From Hyphochytrium catenoides (lineage: Eukaryota > Sar > Hyphochytriomycetes > Hyphochytriales > Hyphochytriaceae), in NCBI GenBank assembly GCA_900088475.1, contig FLMG01002641.1, positions 1 through 17,013 of the forward strand: a DNA stretch of 17,013 bases. Direction: 5' to 3'. This document shows positions 8,548 to 16,970 of the stretch, one piece after another (the first letter of the stretch is position 1; each line of letters starts with the position of its first letter). The notes under the pieces are model-generated. The model made no database searches. It was not told where the DNA came from and saw only the letters and a list, made by a program, of their open reading frames with translations. A program made the position numbers and the translations under genes.

Positions 8548-9127
8548 GGGCTAAAATGACCCATGAGCGAGAGTGTGGACTAAAGCAGAGGAATGGGCCA
8601 GATCAGGGCAAAGAGGAAGACGTAGGCCCAGCAGCAATAGAGACAATATCTACCTGCAGACGATAATGTGGCGGTCAGACTGTCCAGCAGCTGACAGAGG
8701 CCAAGTATGAGGAAGCATGTCCTTCCCTATTTATTAATCCACTCGGCACGATCAACGTGCTCTAATACCGATAGCGTCTAGTTGAAAATAGCCATATCTC
8801 AAGCTTTTCTCGCATGTTGTGCGCCTGTCGGCATGCATCTTTCCCCGATGCGATGCCTGAAAGGCATTTGCCTCTACTCGAAGCTCCTTGACTAGCCAGA
8901 GCATTATCATAAGGCGAGCATGCATCATCGCCCCTAACGCCGTATAGTTCTCGACTTCAGAGCCGCGTTTGTTCACAAGGCCAATGTGATCATCACATTA
9001 CCTTGGACCGTTCGCCACATAGATATCAGATAGAACGTAAAAGACGAAAGATAGAGAGGACAGGAGTGCCACGGATGAAGCAACTATACGTCGCCATCAT
9101 AACTGAAGCATAGTGAGCTTCGTGTCT
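8548..9127. other. spacer between convergent genes, with possible transposon debris
   Basis: This spacer lies between the 3' ends of the carrier-like gene (plus) and the ADP-ribosylglycohydrolase gene (minus), so both terminator regions should be here. Apart from the candidate Copia RNase H fragment listed separately, I see no gene. Candidate A/T-rich 3'-end signals (for example tattaatcc and aataaata on the minus strand near 8732) are too generic to call. Confidence 0.5.
8754..8976 (-). pseudogene. possible decayed Copia-type RNase H fragment
   Basis: The minus-strand open frame reads SEVENYTALGA, then LWLVKELRVEANAF, and later HADRRTTCEKSLRYGYFQ. Copia-group RNase H has S-x-E-A-E-Y-x-A-L-x-x-A, then W-L-x-x-L-L-x-E-L, and later H-x-R-T-K-H-I-D-I-x-Y-H-F. 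The order and spacing are similar, with a few extra residues between the first two blocks and a missing DNQ block. The frame ends at a TGA (8754-8756) and no integrase or reverse-transcriptase partner is adjacent. This is pattern similarity by eye only and could be chance. The orientation is the same as the gag remnant near 1 kb, but the two are nearly 8 kb apart and need not be from one element. Confidence 0.3.
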
Positions 9128-10132
9128 TCAGCGCACAGATCGAGCCTGCTCATACAGCGCAGTCACCAGTTCAATAGCATCCTTTGGGTAGAAAGGATCC
9201 GGCCGAGAACGGCCTTTGGAATAGTCCCTGTTAATGACTCTCATCGCCTCGTTCTCGATGCTCGCAAAGCCATGAAGAGCGCCTAGCATACCGCCAACAA
9301 TAGCTGCATTGGTGTCAGTATCCCCACCCTTGAGCAAAGTAGCTTTGATCCCATCCCTATAACTACAGCGACGTTTGAGGAAATAGAAGCAAAGGATAAA
9401 AGCCCACTTTACCCAGCCAATGTGATGCTTGCAGTCCAGGCGTTCCAAGCTCTGTAACGACTCTGCCTCTTTAAGCCACTCCAGGACAAGCTCAGAAGCA
9501 TGAGTCTCCACCCATTTCTGGGCCGCTGCAAAGGCTCCCTCGGCATCTCCGGGGTGGATGAGAAGATGGGCAATAGCAAGGCAATAGGCTGCATTGCACT
9601 CAAGGCATACAGGAGATGGATGAGAAAGAGACGCATCAAGCTGGGCATAGTGGACAATAGACTCAGAAGGTAGGCGATGAGCCCAGACAGCTAAAGGAGT
9701 CACTCTCATCAGGGCGCCGTTAGCCTGACTGTCCATATTATGGGTCCGAGAACTCTCCCTCATCGCTTCTCCTCTTCTCTCTTTCTCAACGCTCGAAGAT
9801 AGAGAAAAAGCTGCAGCACAAGTGTTTCCGATATCGAACGGCTTTGACGCCTCCCATTCCATATATTTCGAGGCGACCTCGTCCAGAGGAAAGCCCTGAG
9901 CAGGGAGAATCGAAGATGACGCTAATGCGCGACCAAGACACAAGGCCAGCTCACTATCATCCGTTATTTGTCCCTTTCCAACCTGGAACATCCCTCCTCC
10001 GGGCAACGTCATGGCCTGCTCTACATGGTCTTCTTTGATTTCTCCGGGGAAGAATTCAAGCACGGCACCAGAGGCATCTCCAATAAAGGCACCCAGGACA
10101 GCACCTAAAGCATGGTCGCACGAGGACGTCAT
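9128..10132 (-). CDS. ADP-ribosylglycohydrolase (DraG/ARH family), intronless
   Basis: A single uninterrupted frame encodes 334 aa, about the normal length for this family. Visible signatures are GAFIGDASGA near the N-terminus (15-24), the metal-binding ITDDSELAL (56-64; TDDS in place of the common TDDT), SQANGALMRVTPLAV (135-149), and the C-terminal metal-binding GGDTDTNAAIVGGMLGA (269-285). The family uses two metal ions to remove ADP-ribose from modified proteins or small adducts. All key Asp and Glu/Ser/Thr positions that I can recognise are present, so activity is plausible. There is no signal peptide, so a cytosolic enzyme is likely. It stands out by lacking introns, while the kinase and WW genes in this window are split into many exons. 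A telomere-like repeat lies about 310 bases upstream. Substrate (Arg, Ser or DNA/RNA adduct) cannot be told from sequence. Confidence 0.93.
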   Translation of the reverse strand: MTSSCDHALGAVLGAFIGDASGAVLEFFPGEIKEDHVEQAMTLPGGGMFQVGKGQITDDSELALCLGRALASSSILPAQGFPLDEVASKYMEWEASKPFDIGNTCAAAFSLSSSVEKERRGEAMRESSRTHNMDSQANGALMRVTPLAVWAHRLPSESIVHYAQLDASLSHPSPVCLECNAAYCLAIAHLLIHPGDAEGAFAAAQKWVETHASELVLEWLKEAESLQSLERLDCKHHIGWVKWAFILCFYFLKRRCSYRDGIKATLLKGGDTDTNAAIVGGMLGALHGFASIENEAMRVINRDYSKGRSRPDPFYPKDAIELVTALYEQARSVR

Positions 10133-11075
10133 GGAAACGTCTCCTGGGTTCTGTCACGTCGCCTTTATTAGGAATGCTTCGTCCTCAAAATGGTTCAGGA
10201 CAAGAGGTCTGTACTGAAATATGGCCAATAAAGATGACGGAGTACGCCACGACTGAATAAGCCAGCGGTGAATGTGCTTCTCCTGTCGTCCTCCTGTCAG
10301 GCGCTGCAAGAAATCATAAGACCTGCAGTGGCTGCCCGATCTCCATGAAGATTTGCAGATATCTGCAGATGAAGTTTGACCTTCAATAACCAACCATGGG
10401 TTTACCCAAGTGACCAACATTATCTTCCCTTAATAAGCAACAGTTAGGGTTAGGGTTCGAAGGAGAAACATAGGTAATATGGGTCTCATGCAGGAGTCTC
10501 TCTCCGGCCGATCATCATCATCATCAGGCGCCTTCCTCTCTTGCCCTTCCGCTCGTCATAGGCCATTGGATGATAAGCAATCTATTAGAAGGATCTCTAT
10601 GCTACGATAGCAATCGAGACCAATGCCTTCAAACGCGCTGCTTTTGCCAGGTCTGTCAATGAACTATCACCTCATCACGCCGTCTAACTCCTTCTACTAT
10701 CGAGGTCCTAGGTAGGCCTGACTTAGGCTCCTCCTCTCTATGAGGGCATTATAACCATGTTGAGGCTTGGCAAACCTGGGGAATCATACTGCCGTAGTGA
10801 TGGGCAAGGGCAGGCCTCCTCACAGCAAGCAGCCTGTAGTAGGCCTCAGACATGGAAAACCTCCTGCATTCATTACAAAGATATCGCGGTCCCCATGGGC
10901 GCGCCGCTCTTTCACTTGTACACCGTGATGAAAGCAGGAAAGGAGCAACAACGGGAGTCCACACCAGTCTTTTCACCATAAATAATATCGTAGTAGGAGG
11001 CCATAACTCTGCAAAGCAGGCTGCATCCCTAACTGTTACACCGTCTCCGAGAAGACAGTCGTTCGGGGAAGAAGC
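10133..11075. other. spacer between ADP-ribosylglycohydrolase and SET genes
   Basis: The first part (10133-10450) is the upstream region of the ADP-ribosylglycohydrolase gene and includes a telomere-like repeat. An 88-codon minus-strand open frame (10154-10420) ends 21 bases before that gene's ATG and has no recognisable motif. The right part (10749-11075) is an open frame continuing in phase from the SET gene beyond its TGA, described under findings. I see nothing identifiable in 10460-10740. Confidence 0.5.
10443..10457 (+). repeat. interstitial telomere-like repeat (TTAGGG)2
   Basis: Two TTAGGG units (10444-10455) are flanked by g and tt. On the sense strand of the downstream minus-strand gene it reads AACCCTAACCC's complement-type motif (AACCCTAAC), 311 bases upstream of the ADP-ribosylglycohydrolase ATG. 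It has the same orientation as the repeat at 6207-6231. Confidence 0.9.
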
Positions 11076-11831
11076 TCAGACAGAGAATCCATAGTGAAGG
11101 ACGGAGTTAGGTAGATTCTGCCCATAGTTGATGGTGATCTGCTCTCCTGGACTATAATCATACCGAGCGTAGACATAGACAGCCTGGTCTGAGGTCGCAA
11201 AGAGGTGATACTGATTGTTCGTAGGGCTCGGTAAGTGATTGAGCATGTCTGCTAATGGGACAAGGATCAGGCGATCCCCAAATGTCATGGCTCTGCTAAC
11301 CACGTTCGAATAAGCGAGCAGAAACGCTTCCAACGAGGCGGTGGCAAAGCTTGGAGCGAGCGACGGAGCAGAGGGCCCAAGAACATTCTCCTGCAAGTTC
11401 TGATAAAGGATGCGAATGTTCTCTTGAGCAGCTTTGTCTGTTAGAAAGTTGCCTTGCACTTCTTTGGGAAGTGTGGCAGCGTAAACTCTGTCGCCGTCCT
11501 CTTGCTGACTTTGCTTTGCTACGTCTCCTTCGTTGGCATCGGGGGTGGATAAAAGATAAAGAAGATAGACTGCTAGCTTTGTCACGTCGTCATAAGCATC
11601 CAGTGCCTCGTAGATGCCCCTTAGGGCAGCGTGAGCACTCAGATTGTCAGTGGTTATAAGCACATTCTTCGGAACCTTGAGGAAACATGTGCCGCCGGCG
11701 ATGGGCTGCTTGCAGCGTAAGCCTCGACCCCATGGATGTCCGTAGTCAGCAATCTCGACGTTATCAACTCCTTCAGCACCAGCCTTCTTCATATATTGAT
11801 AAAGTGAGGCGTAGATCTCGGGCTGCTCCAT
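11076..11831 (-). CDS. SET-domain lysine methyltransferase, SETD3/Rubisco-LSMT type, C-terminally short
   Basis: The frame encodes 251 aa and holds a whole SET domain of the class interrupted by a helical insert. It has GHPWGRGLRCKQPI (31-44, the G-x-G-L start), a helical insert (about 66-170), SRAMTFGDRLILVPLADMLNH (179-199, with the AdoMet-binding NH), and the final ITINYGQNLPNSVLHYGF (232-249) with the catalytic-site Tyr motif. Such enzymes move a methyl group from AdoMet to Lys or His side chains of non-histone proteins. Relatives carry a further 100-200-residue Rubisco-LSMT substrate-binding domain, which is missing here: a TGA follows HYGFSV directly. The frame then stays open for 108 more codons to a TAA at 10749-10751. 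Possible explanations are a nonsense mutation, a missed splice or a genuine short form. The ATG chosen follows an in-frame TGA. An upstream exon is possible because an acceptor-like ccaacag lies just before it. Confidence 0.85.
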   Translation of the reverse strand: MEQPEIYASLYQYMKKAGAEGVDNVEIADYGHPWGRGLRCKQPIAGGTCFLKVPKNVLITTDNLSAHAALRGIYEALDAYDDVTKLAVYLLYLLSTPDANEGDVAKQSQQEDGDRVYAATLPKEVQGNFLTDKAAQENIRILYQNLQENVLGPSAPSLAPSFATASLEAFLLAYSNVVSRAMTFGDRLILVPLADMLNHLPSPTNNQYHLFATSDQAVYVYARYDYSPGEQITINYGQNLPNSVLHYGFSV

Positions 11832-11935
11832 TTTCTGTTGGACTCAACTGCCGCCGATGGTTTCTTTCTGGGACCGTCTTCCCTTAGGCTGTATAGAGCA
11901 GAGATAGACGGAGGCTGCTTAGTCAGTAGAGCCTG

Positions 11936-12121
11936 CCTGCTGCTGCTGGTCCTGCTCCTGCTGCTATTACCGCTAGTCCTGTTGCTGGTCCTGTTGCCGT
12001 TGCTCTTGTTGCTCTTGTTTGCCGCTTCCTTCGCTCTTAGAACTGTTGCCTACTGCTGCGCGCTGCTGCTCCTGTTGCTTCTTGCTGCTGCTGCTGCTGA
12101 GCCCTGGGTCCTCTGCTGCTG
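11936..12121. repeat. imperfect CTG/CTT/GTT trinucleotide-type tract
   Basis: The plus strand has a long stretch of ctgctgctg, ctcctgctg, ttgctgg and ttgttgctc-like units, so the minus strand is CAG/CAA/GAG-rich. It is imperfect, without a single uniform unit. In one minus-strand frame it gives a Lys/Gln/Glu/Ser-rich peptide (SSSSSKKQQEQQ...) ending at a TAG at 11973-11975. Confidence 0.75.
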
Positions 12122-12186
12122 ACAGGTCAGAGCGAGAACGAAGGATGAAGTGGAGCCACCCTTACTGTTGCCGTTAGCGGCCTGGA

Positions 12187-12417
12187 TCAGGTGGAGTTGA
12201 AGCAGCCAAAAGCTCCATCAAAAGCGTCTTCAAAATCTTCATCAAAGTCCTCACTACTCATCTGCAGCAGCTTGAGCCTGCAGTGTGGACTCTTATAAAG
12301 ATGATCGGGCTCTTCTTCCCAGGCCTCTGAATAGTTAGGACTGTCGGTTGAGGCTGCAAGAGGTGCGCGGTGCCGGGCCGATGTATCCTTATGATGCCTC
12401 TCACCTCCAACAGCTTG
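12187..12417 (-). CDS. uncertain acidic exon-like open frame
   Basis: On the minus strand 76 codons are open after a TAA (12418-12420) and end in TGA (12187-12189). The sense reads ...NYSEAWEEEPDHLY..., then MSSEDFDEDFEDAFDGAFG near its end (ATG at 12259-12261). The amino-acid pattern (repeated D-F-D/E, aromatic with acidic) looks selected, like an acidic C-terminal tail or transactivation-like segment. No partner exon with matching phase was found. It may be a terminal exon of a gene with missed exons, an alternative 3' end of the WW gene, or chance. Confidence 0.25.
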   Translation of the reverse strand, partial: QAVGGERHHKDTSARHRAPLAASTDSPNYSEAWEEEPDHLYKSPHCRLKLLQMSSEDFDEDFEDAFDGAFGCFNST

Positions 12418-12571
12418 TTAGCTGTTCGGAGCCTCCGTGTTAGGAGCTAGGGACAGTGATGACCCGACGGATGTTAAATATTGACTCAGCTGATAAATAA
12501 TACCTTCTCCTCTACTCTGTCTCTCCTCCTTGCCTTCGTCTGATGGTCTTCTCGCTCACTCCTCTCCTACA

Positions 12572-12584
12572 GTCTCTCTCTCTG

Positions 12585-12625
<41 letters not shown>
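12572..12625. repeat. (CT)n microsatellite downstream of the WW gene
   Basis: A CT dinucleotide run of about 54 bases with few interruptions (tgtc, tttc) lies about 75 bases beyond the stop codon of the WW-domain gene, on its 3' side. On the gene's sense strand it is GA-rich. Confidence 0.9.
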
Positions 12626-12700
12626 TGCACTCGCTTTTGTGTGCACGTCATAGCTTCCACTTTGCTCGTTCTAGCCCTACTCTATCACTCTTCATTGACT

Positions 12701-15700
12701 CTATTCAGGCTTCACCCAGCTGGACTCTCCCGTGCTGGGGTTATAATAGTACACCGTCCCATCAGCGTCCACAATCTCCTGCCAAGCGTTAGAGTCAGCG
12801 GAAGAGGAAGAGGGGCCATCAGCAGGAGAGAGAGCATTCTGTTCACTGAGTCCTCCAGTCACAGGCCTCTCCCATTGCGTTGCTCCGGAGGCGAGGTGGG
12901 CATAGTAGATGTTTCCCTGTCCATCATCCACTGCAGTCCAACCTTCTGGCAACGGCTCTTCCTCATCACTCGATACTCCGCCTGCAACATCTGGCCCTCC
13001 AGTCTGAGCCTCCGCTTCTTGAGATGCCGAGGGAGTGGACAATAGCGAAGACTCAGAAGAGACAGGGACCGTAGCAGGAATGGTAGCTTGCGCCGCAGGA
13101 GGTTGAAGCAGAAGAGAGGGAGACGGTGACTCCTCAGGGGCCTGAGGAGGAACGTCCAATCCCAGCTTCTCTTGAAGCTCCTCTTGGGCCTCTTCATTCC
13201 GTGCGTCCTTCGTGTTCTCTACCTTCTCACCGTCATTGTCCTCACCATTGTTACCTTGATCACCTTTCTTGGGTCCCAACTCTTCCTTCCAGGCTCTCTC
13301 TTCGTCTTCTCTGATGGCCTTGAGCTCTCTCACCGCCGGATGGCTATCTGAGACGCCTACTAGGTGAGCAGGCCGATCTTCCGCTTCCCTCTGTCGTCGC
13401 AGAATCTCATCCACAGCCGCCTGAGCTCTTGGCCAGTCTCCCTGATCCACTGCCTGTTCCAAGTACTTGACATGGCTCTCACGACCTTCAACGAAGCCAG
13501 AGTTGAGGAGGAGGGTAGATGGGTCAGAGAGAGGACAAGAGAGGAAAGAAACATCGAAGAGAATTAAACTTTAAGAGACGCGAGCTAAGGCTCAAGTGAG
13601 GGCCTGAGATGTCTCTCAGAGTAAACTCAGCACCGAGTGTTTAGATCAGAGTGGCAGATTTGGGGAGAAAAAGCACTGAAGGAGAGGAAGAAGTGACCAG
13701 CAGCAGTAACAGCCACGCTCAGATCGAAGTAAACGAAGCCAGATTGGTAGCAAAGCGCAGAGAGAGAGAAACGGAGAAAGAAGACTGAGCCCTACCGACA
13801 TATGGGACGTTCAGTCTCTCCATCAACTTCATCTTCTGCAAGACACTCTGCTGTATGCTTGGCACGGACGGCTTTCTTTCCTCTGTGGTGCCCTTTGAAG
13901 ATGGAGCCTCAATATCCGCTTTGTCCCCTTCTCCTCCAGGTCCTTCTTTTGAGGATGAAGAAGTTGAGGGAAGAGGTAGAGGATTTGCTGAGGATGTAGG
14001 GGAGATCTCTTGAGGCGGGAGAGACCAGCGTTGCTCCTGTGTTTGCTTGTTCACATAGTAAACATTACCGCTCTCGGCATCCTTATACTGTGCAGAAGGG
14101 GCGGGCAGAGGGAAGAATTTAAACGGCCGAACCAGTCTTTGGAATGGAATGGAAGAAAGAGAAATTGCGGAGATGAATGAGTGTCACACGATGGGAACGG
14201 TGAGAAGAACCACGCGACTCTTTCGAGTTGCTCGGAAGGGAGATGCCGTGCAGAGGAGGCTCAGCATTTGGGACATGCCGTGACGCCCATGCAGAACGAA
14301 GCGCGACAGGAGAAGCGTGTGTCACCGACGATGGTGTCGGACAACCAGCTTAGGGACAAGGCGCAGCCAGGTTTACCTCGATCCAATCTCCAATCTCCTT
14401 GGTAGGCTTCGACCTTGCTGAGAGCTCTGCAGAGTTCTGCTTGCTTAGCCATTGCTCGCCACGCTCACTCCGCGCAGTCCTACAGCCAAAGGGAGAGAGT
14501 GAGCCCAGGGTATGAGCGGAGTGAGCGAAGAATGGACAAACAGACAGTCCTCGTACCTGGCCGTGGAAGCGCCAATGGTGGGTACAAAGTCTGGTGGCTG
14601 TGTCCACGTGTACTCTCCCGTGGAGAAGTTAAAATAATAGACCAGCCCGGTGGCCGGATCTACGGCTGATGTCCAAGGGCTCGTCACGTCTGCCAACCGA
14701 CACAATCCGAACGGTCGAAAGAAAGAATCAGGACGACGGGAAAGACGGTGTGACCGTGAAAATAAAGAGAGGAAGCCGTTAGTCAAGATGATAAGTGGCG
14801 TCGAGAGGCAAAGCAAACGGAGCTTGGCAAGCACGCAGCCACGACAAGGACGAGGCAAGAGAGAGGCAGCGAGCGAGAGATAAACAACGGACTGGGAAGT
14901 AAGATATGACCCGAGTCCCTTTGAGGTTGAGATTTCAGAGCTAAGGCCCGATGCAGAAAAGTTAAGCCCTTACCACTATGCTCTGCTGGGCTGTTGCTGC
15001 CATAAGTCTCGCGCCATTTAGCAGACCTTTGTGACCGATAAGATCGTGCGGTCTTCTGTTTCTCTTTCTCTCCTCTTCCCGAGAAGGCTTCGTCGGGGCT
15101 GAGGGACCACTTGGTCTCTCCTGTGGTGGGATTATAATAGAAAGTGTAGCCGCTGTCCGGATCTAAGTGTTCCTCCCAAACGCCTGGAAAGGAGAGAAGG
15201 TCCGAAGGATTCTTTAGATCGACGTTGTTAGTTCTATCGTAGAGACAAAGAAACAGAATGAGGGATAAGGTGGAGGAGATCAAAGCGCAGCAGAACGCCG
15301 TAAGGGAACTTGAGGGAACACTGTCAAACCTATGTCTCTCTTCTTGCTGGATCGGCTGGTAAGCTGGCTCTGGTCCTGGTCCTGCAGCCAACGGGCGGAA
15401 CCTTGACGCACCGCCGCGCTGCCCTCCGGAGTGAGGGCGGGGGTCGCAGACTGGGCAGGACTGTGAGAAAGAGTCAGACTTCTTTCTCCGCATTTCCCTG
15501 ACCTGTTTACCTATCTTTATCAAACAGCCGTATTTCTTAGGGCCCAGACTGATCGTAGACTATTGGTTGTGAGATGCTACTAGCGCTAGGTAATCTTATC
15601 GCTCTATTTGGCCTAGAATCTCAATCTACTCTTCTCCTTCTTCTGCATCTTTTCTTTCTGTGCCGCCGTCCACCCTTCCTCTTACCTTTCAAAGTCAGCC

Positions 15701-16401
15701 GGCTTCTCCCATCTGTACTCCTTAGTACTATGATTATAGTAGTAGTAGAGACCTGAAGATTCGTCAAAGGCCTCCACCCAGGAAGAGGTGGAGACGGGAG
15801 ATGGAGAGAGAGAGGCGGAGGTTGGCGAAGAAGAGGAGAGGGAAGATGACGGTTGGGGCGCTTCCTCTGCAAACAGAGTGTATTCCAAAGGCTTGATCCA
15901 TCGTGACTCTTGGGTCCATGTATTGAAATAATAGGGCTGAAGACACGGAGGGCGCGGGATCATAGCGGAAAGTCAGTGAACAGCAAGGGTCAAAAGGGCA
16001 AGGCCTGGGGAAACGTTCGAGAGAGAGTAGAAGCCAACAAGAGCCGCAGCGGAGACCCGCTAGAAAGATCTTGATAGAGACCAAGAAGAGAGAGAACAGA
16101 GACGAACGGGACAGAGAGATAGAGACGGTAAGGCAGGATAGAGATGGCAAAGTACGGCACGATCTAAAGTCATTGGAGACAGTGCCAGAGGTCAGGAGTT
16201 CCACCTTTATACTATTTAAGGGAGGGAACGCGACACACAGAAAAACGAGGGAAAAAAGAGAGAGAATCACGTGCACACCTTGCCGCTCTCTTGGTCCACG
16301 TACTCCACCCAGTAGTTCCCTCCCCATCGCACGGCCTGGCGCACTCTGAAAGCACGGAAGATGGCTTGGATACGAGTGGCTGCCTGGATACGGCGCCGAC
16401 G
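12701..16401 (-). CDS. IQ-motif protein with seven WW domains, 5'-incomplete, at least 8 exons
   Basis: Resolved exons on the minus strand are 16401-16279, 15936-15686, 15460-15330, 15183-14974, 14689-14557, 14479-14377, 14087-13796 and 13485-12701. All are GT-AG with consistent phases: 2028 bases, 675 residues, ending in TAG. Residues 1-25 hold IQAATRIQAIFRAFRVRQAV, an IQ calmodulin-binding motif. WW domains (W...YY/FYY...W..P) lie at about 31-57 (NYWVEYVDQESGK joined to PYYFNTWTQ), 92-120, 169-198, 243-271, 313-342, 594-622 and 647-675; the last ends at the stop. Between the fifth and sixth are a Ser/Pro-rich linker, a charged helical segment (VKYLEQAVDQGDWPRAQ, ILRRQREAEDR) and a Pro-rich part. 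WW domains bind proline-containing ligands, so this is probably a scaffold responding to calmodulin. The 5' end is missing: no start is identified and phase to upstream sequence is unresolved. The specific partner is unknown. Confidence 0.85.
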
Positions 16402-16585
16402 CTGAACGAAGTGCAGATAGAGAACAGGATGAGGATGAGGTTCAATCCACATGCCATGCCATAGCTTATGATCAGGGAAGTAGATAGTGAAAAGAAGAGA
16501 GACAAGCAAGCGAAAGAGATGCAGCCAACATTTGAGGCGACGCTTTGTTGATAGAGAAGAGAGCAAAGAGAGTAGCGCGTACCAC

Positions 16586-16640
16586 CAGGATGATCCCATG
16601 CAGTCGTTCTCTTCTCTTTTCGAGTGCCCTCTTCTCTACA
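16586..16640 (-). CDS. possible upstream exon of the WW/IQ gene with a WW C-terminal half
   Basis: After an acceptor-like gatag, the minus strand encodes REEGTRKEKRTTAWDHP, which resembles the last strand of a WW domain (T-T-x-W-x-x-P), followed by a GT donor (GTGGTA, or GTACGC three bases on). The exon leaves phase 1, which does not match the phase-0 acceptor of the next resolved exon, so at least one small exon would be missing. The first half of a WW domain was not found upstream. Treat this as a guess about the gene's 5' extension. Confidence 0.25.
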
Positions 16641-16970
16641 CCTATCAGATTGTGGAAACGTCAGATGACCAAGGGCACACGTACCAGACCACTAAGACAA
16701 AAGAGAGAAAGATACCGGCAGCGAAGCAAGAGAGGAGAGAGAATGGAGAAAAGAGAGACAGAGAGACAGCAGCAAAAAGGAAGGGCTATTTGCTGGAAGA
16801 CAAGGTGCGAGTAAAGTTGAGACCAGTCCAAGTGCTCTCTTTTTGTCGGCGGGGCTCCGCGTAACGCCACGACGGATAAGCGGAAAACCAATACGTTCAT
16901 GACAGAGAGAAGAGGAAAAAGAAGCAAAGTAGCAAGTATGATAGCTTGGAAAATAGCAGCACCTTACGAT

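Larger units (their letters stand above)
11832..12700. other. spacer between SET and WW-protein genes
   Basis: This region lies upstream of the SET gene and downstream of the WW gene, both minus. It contains a trinucleotide-like CTG/CTC/GTT tract (about 11936-12121), an acidic exon-like open frame on the minus strand (12187-12417) and a long CT microsatellite (12572-12625). On the minus strand the trinucleotide tract reads as Gln/Glu/Ser-rich (open 11973 to about 12165, no ATG); on the plus strand it reads as a poly-Leu run that I consider artefact. A 5' exon of the SET gene in this part cannot be excluded. Confidence 0.5.

Noticed and set aside
11838-12122. Plus-strand poly-Leu 'membrane' protein
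   Set aside because: The Leu/Val run comes from CTG/CTT/GTT repeats. There is no other domain and no splice support.
16440-16451. GGTTCAATCC resembling a tRNA B-box
   Set aside because: No A-box, acceptor stem or cloverleaf pairing surrounds it, and it lies inside the WW/IQ gene.
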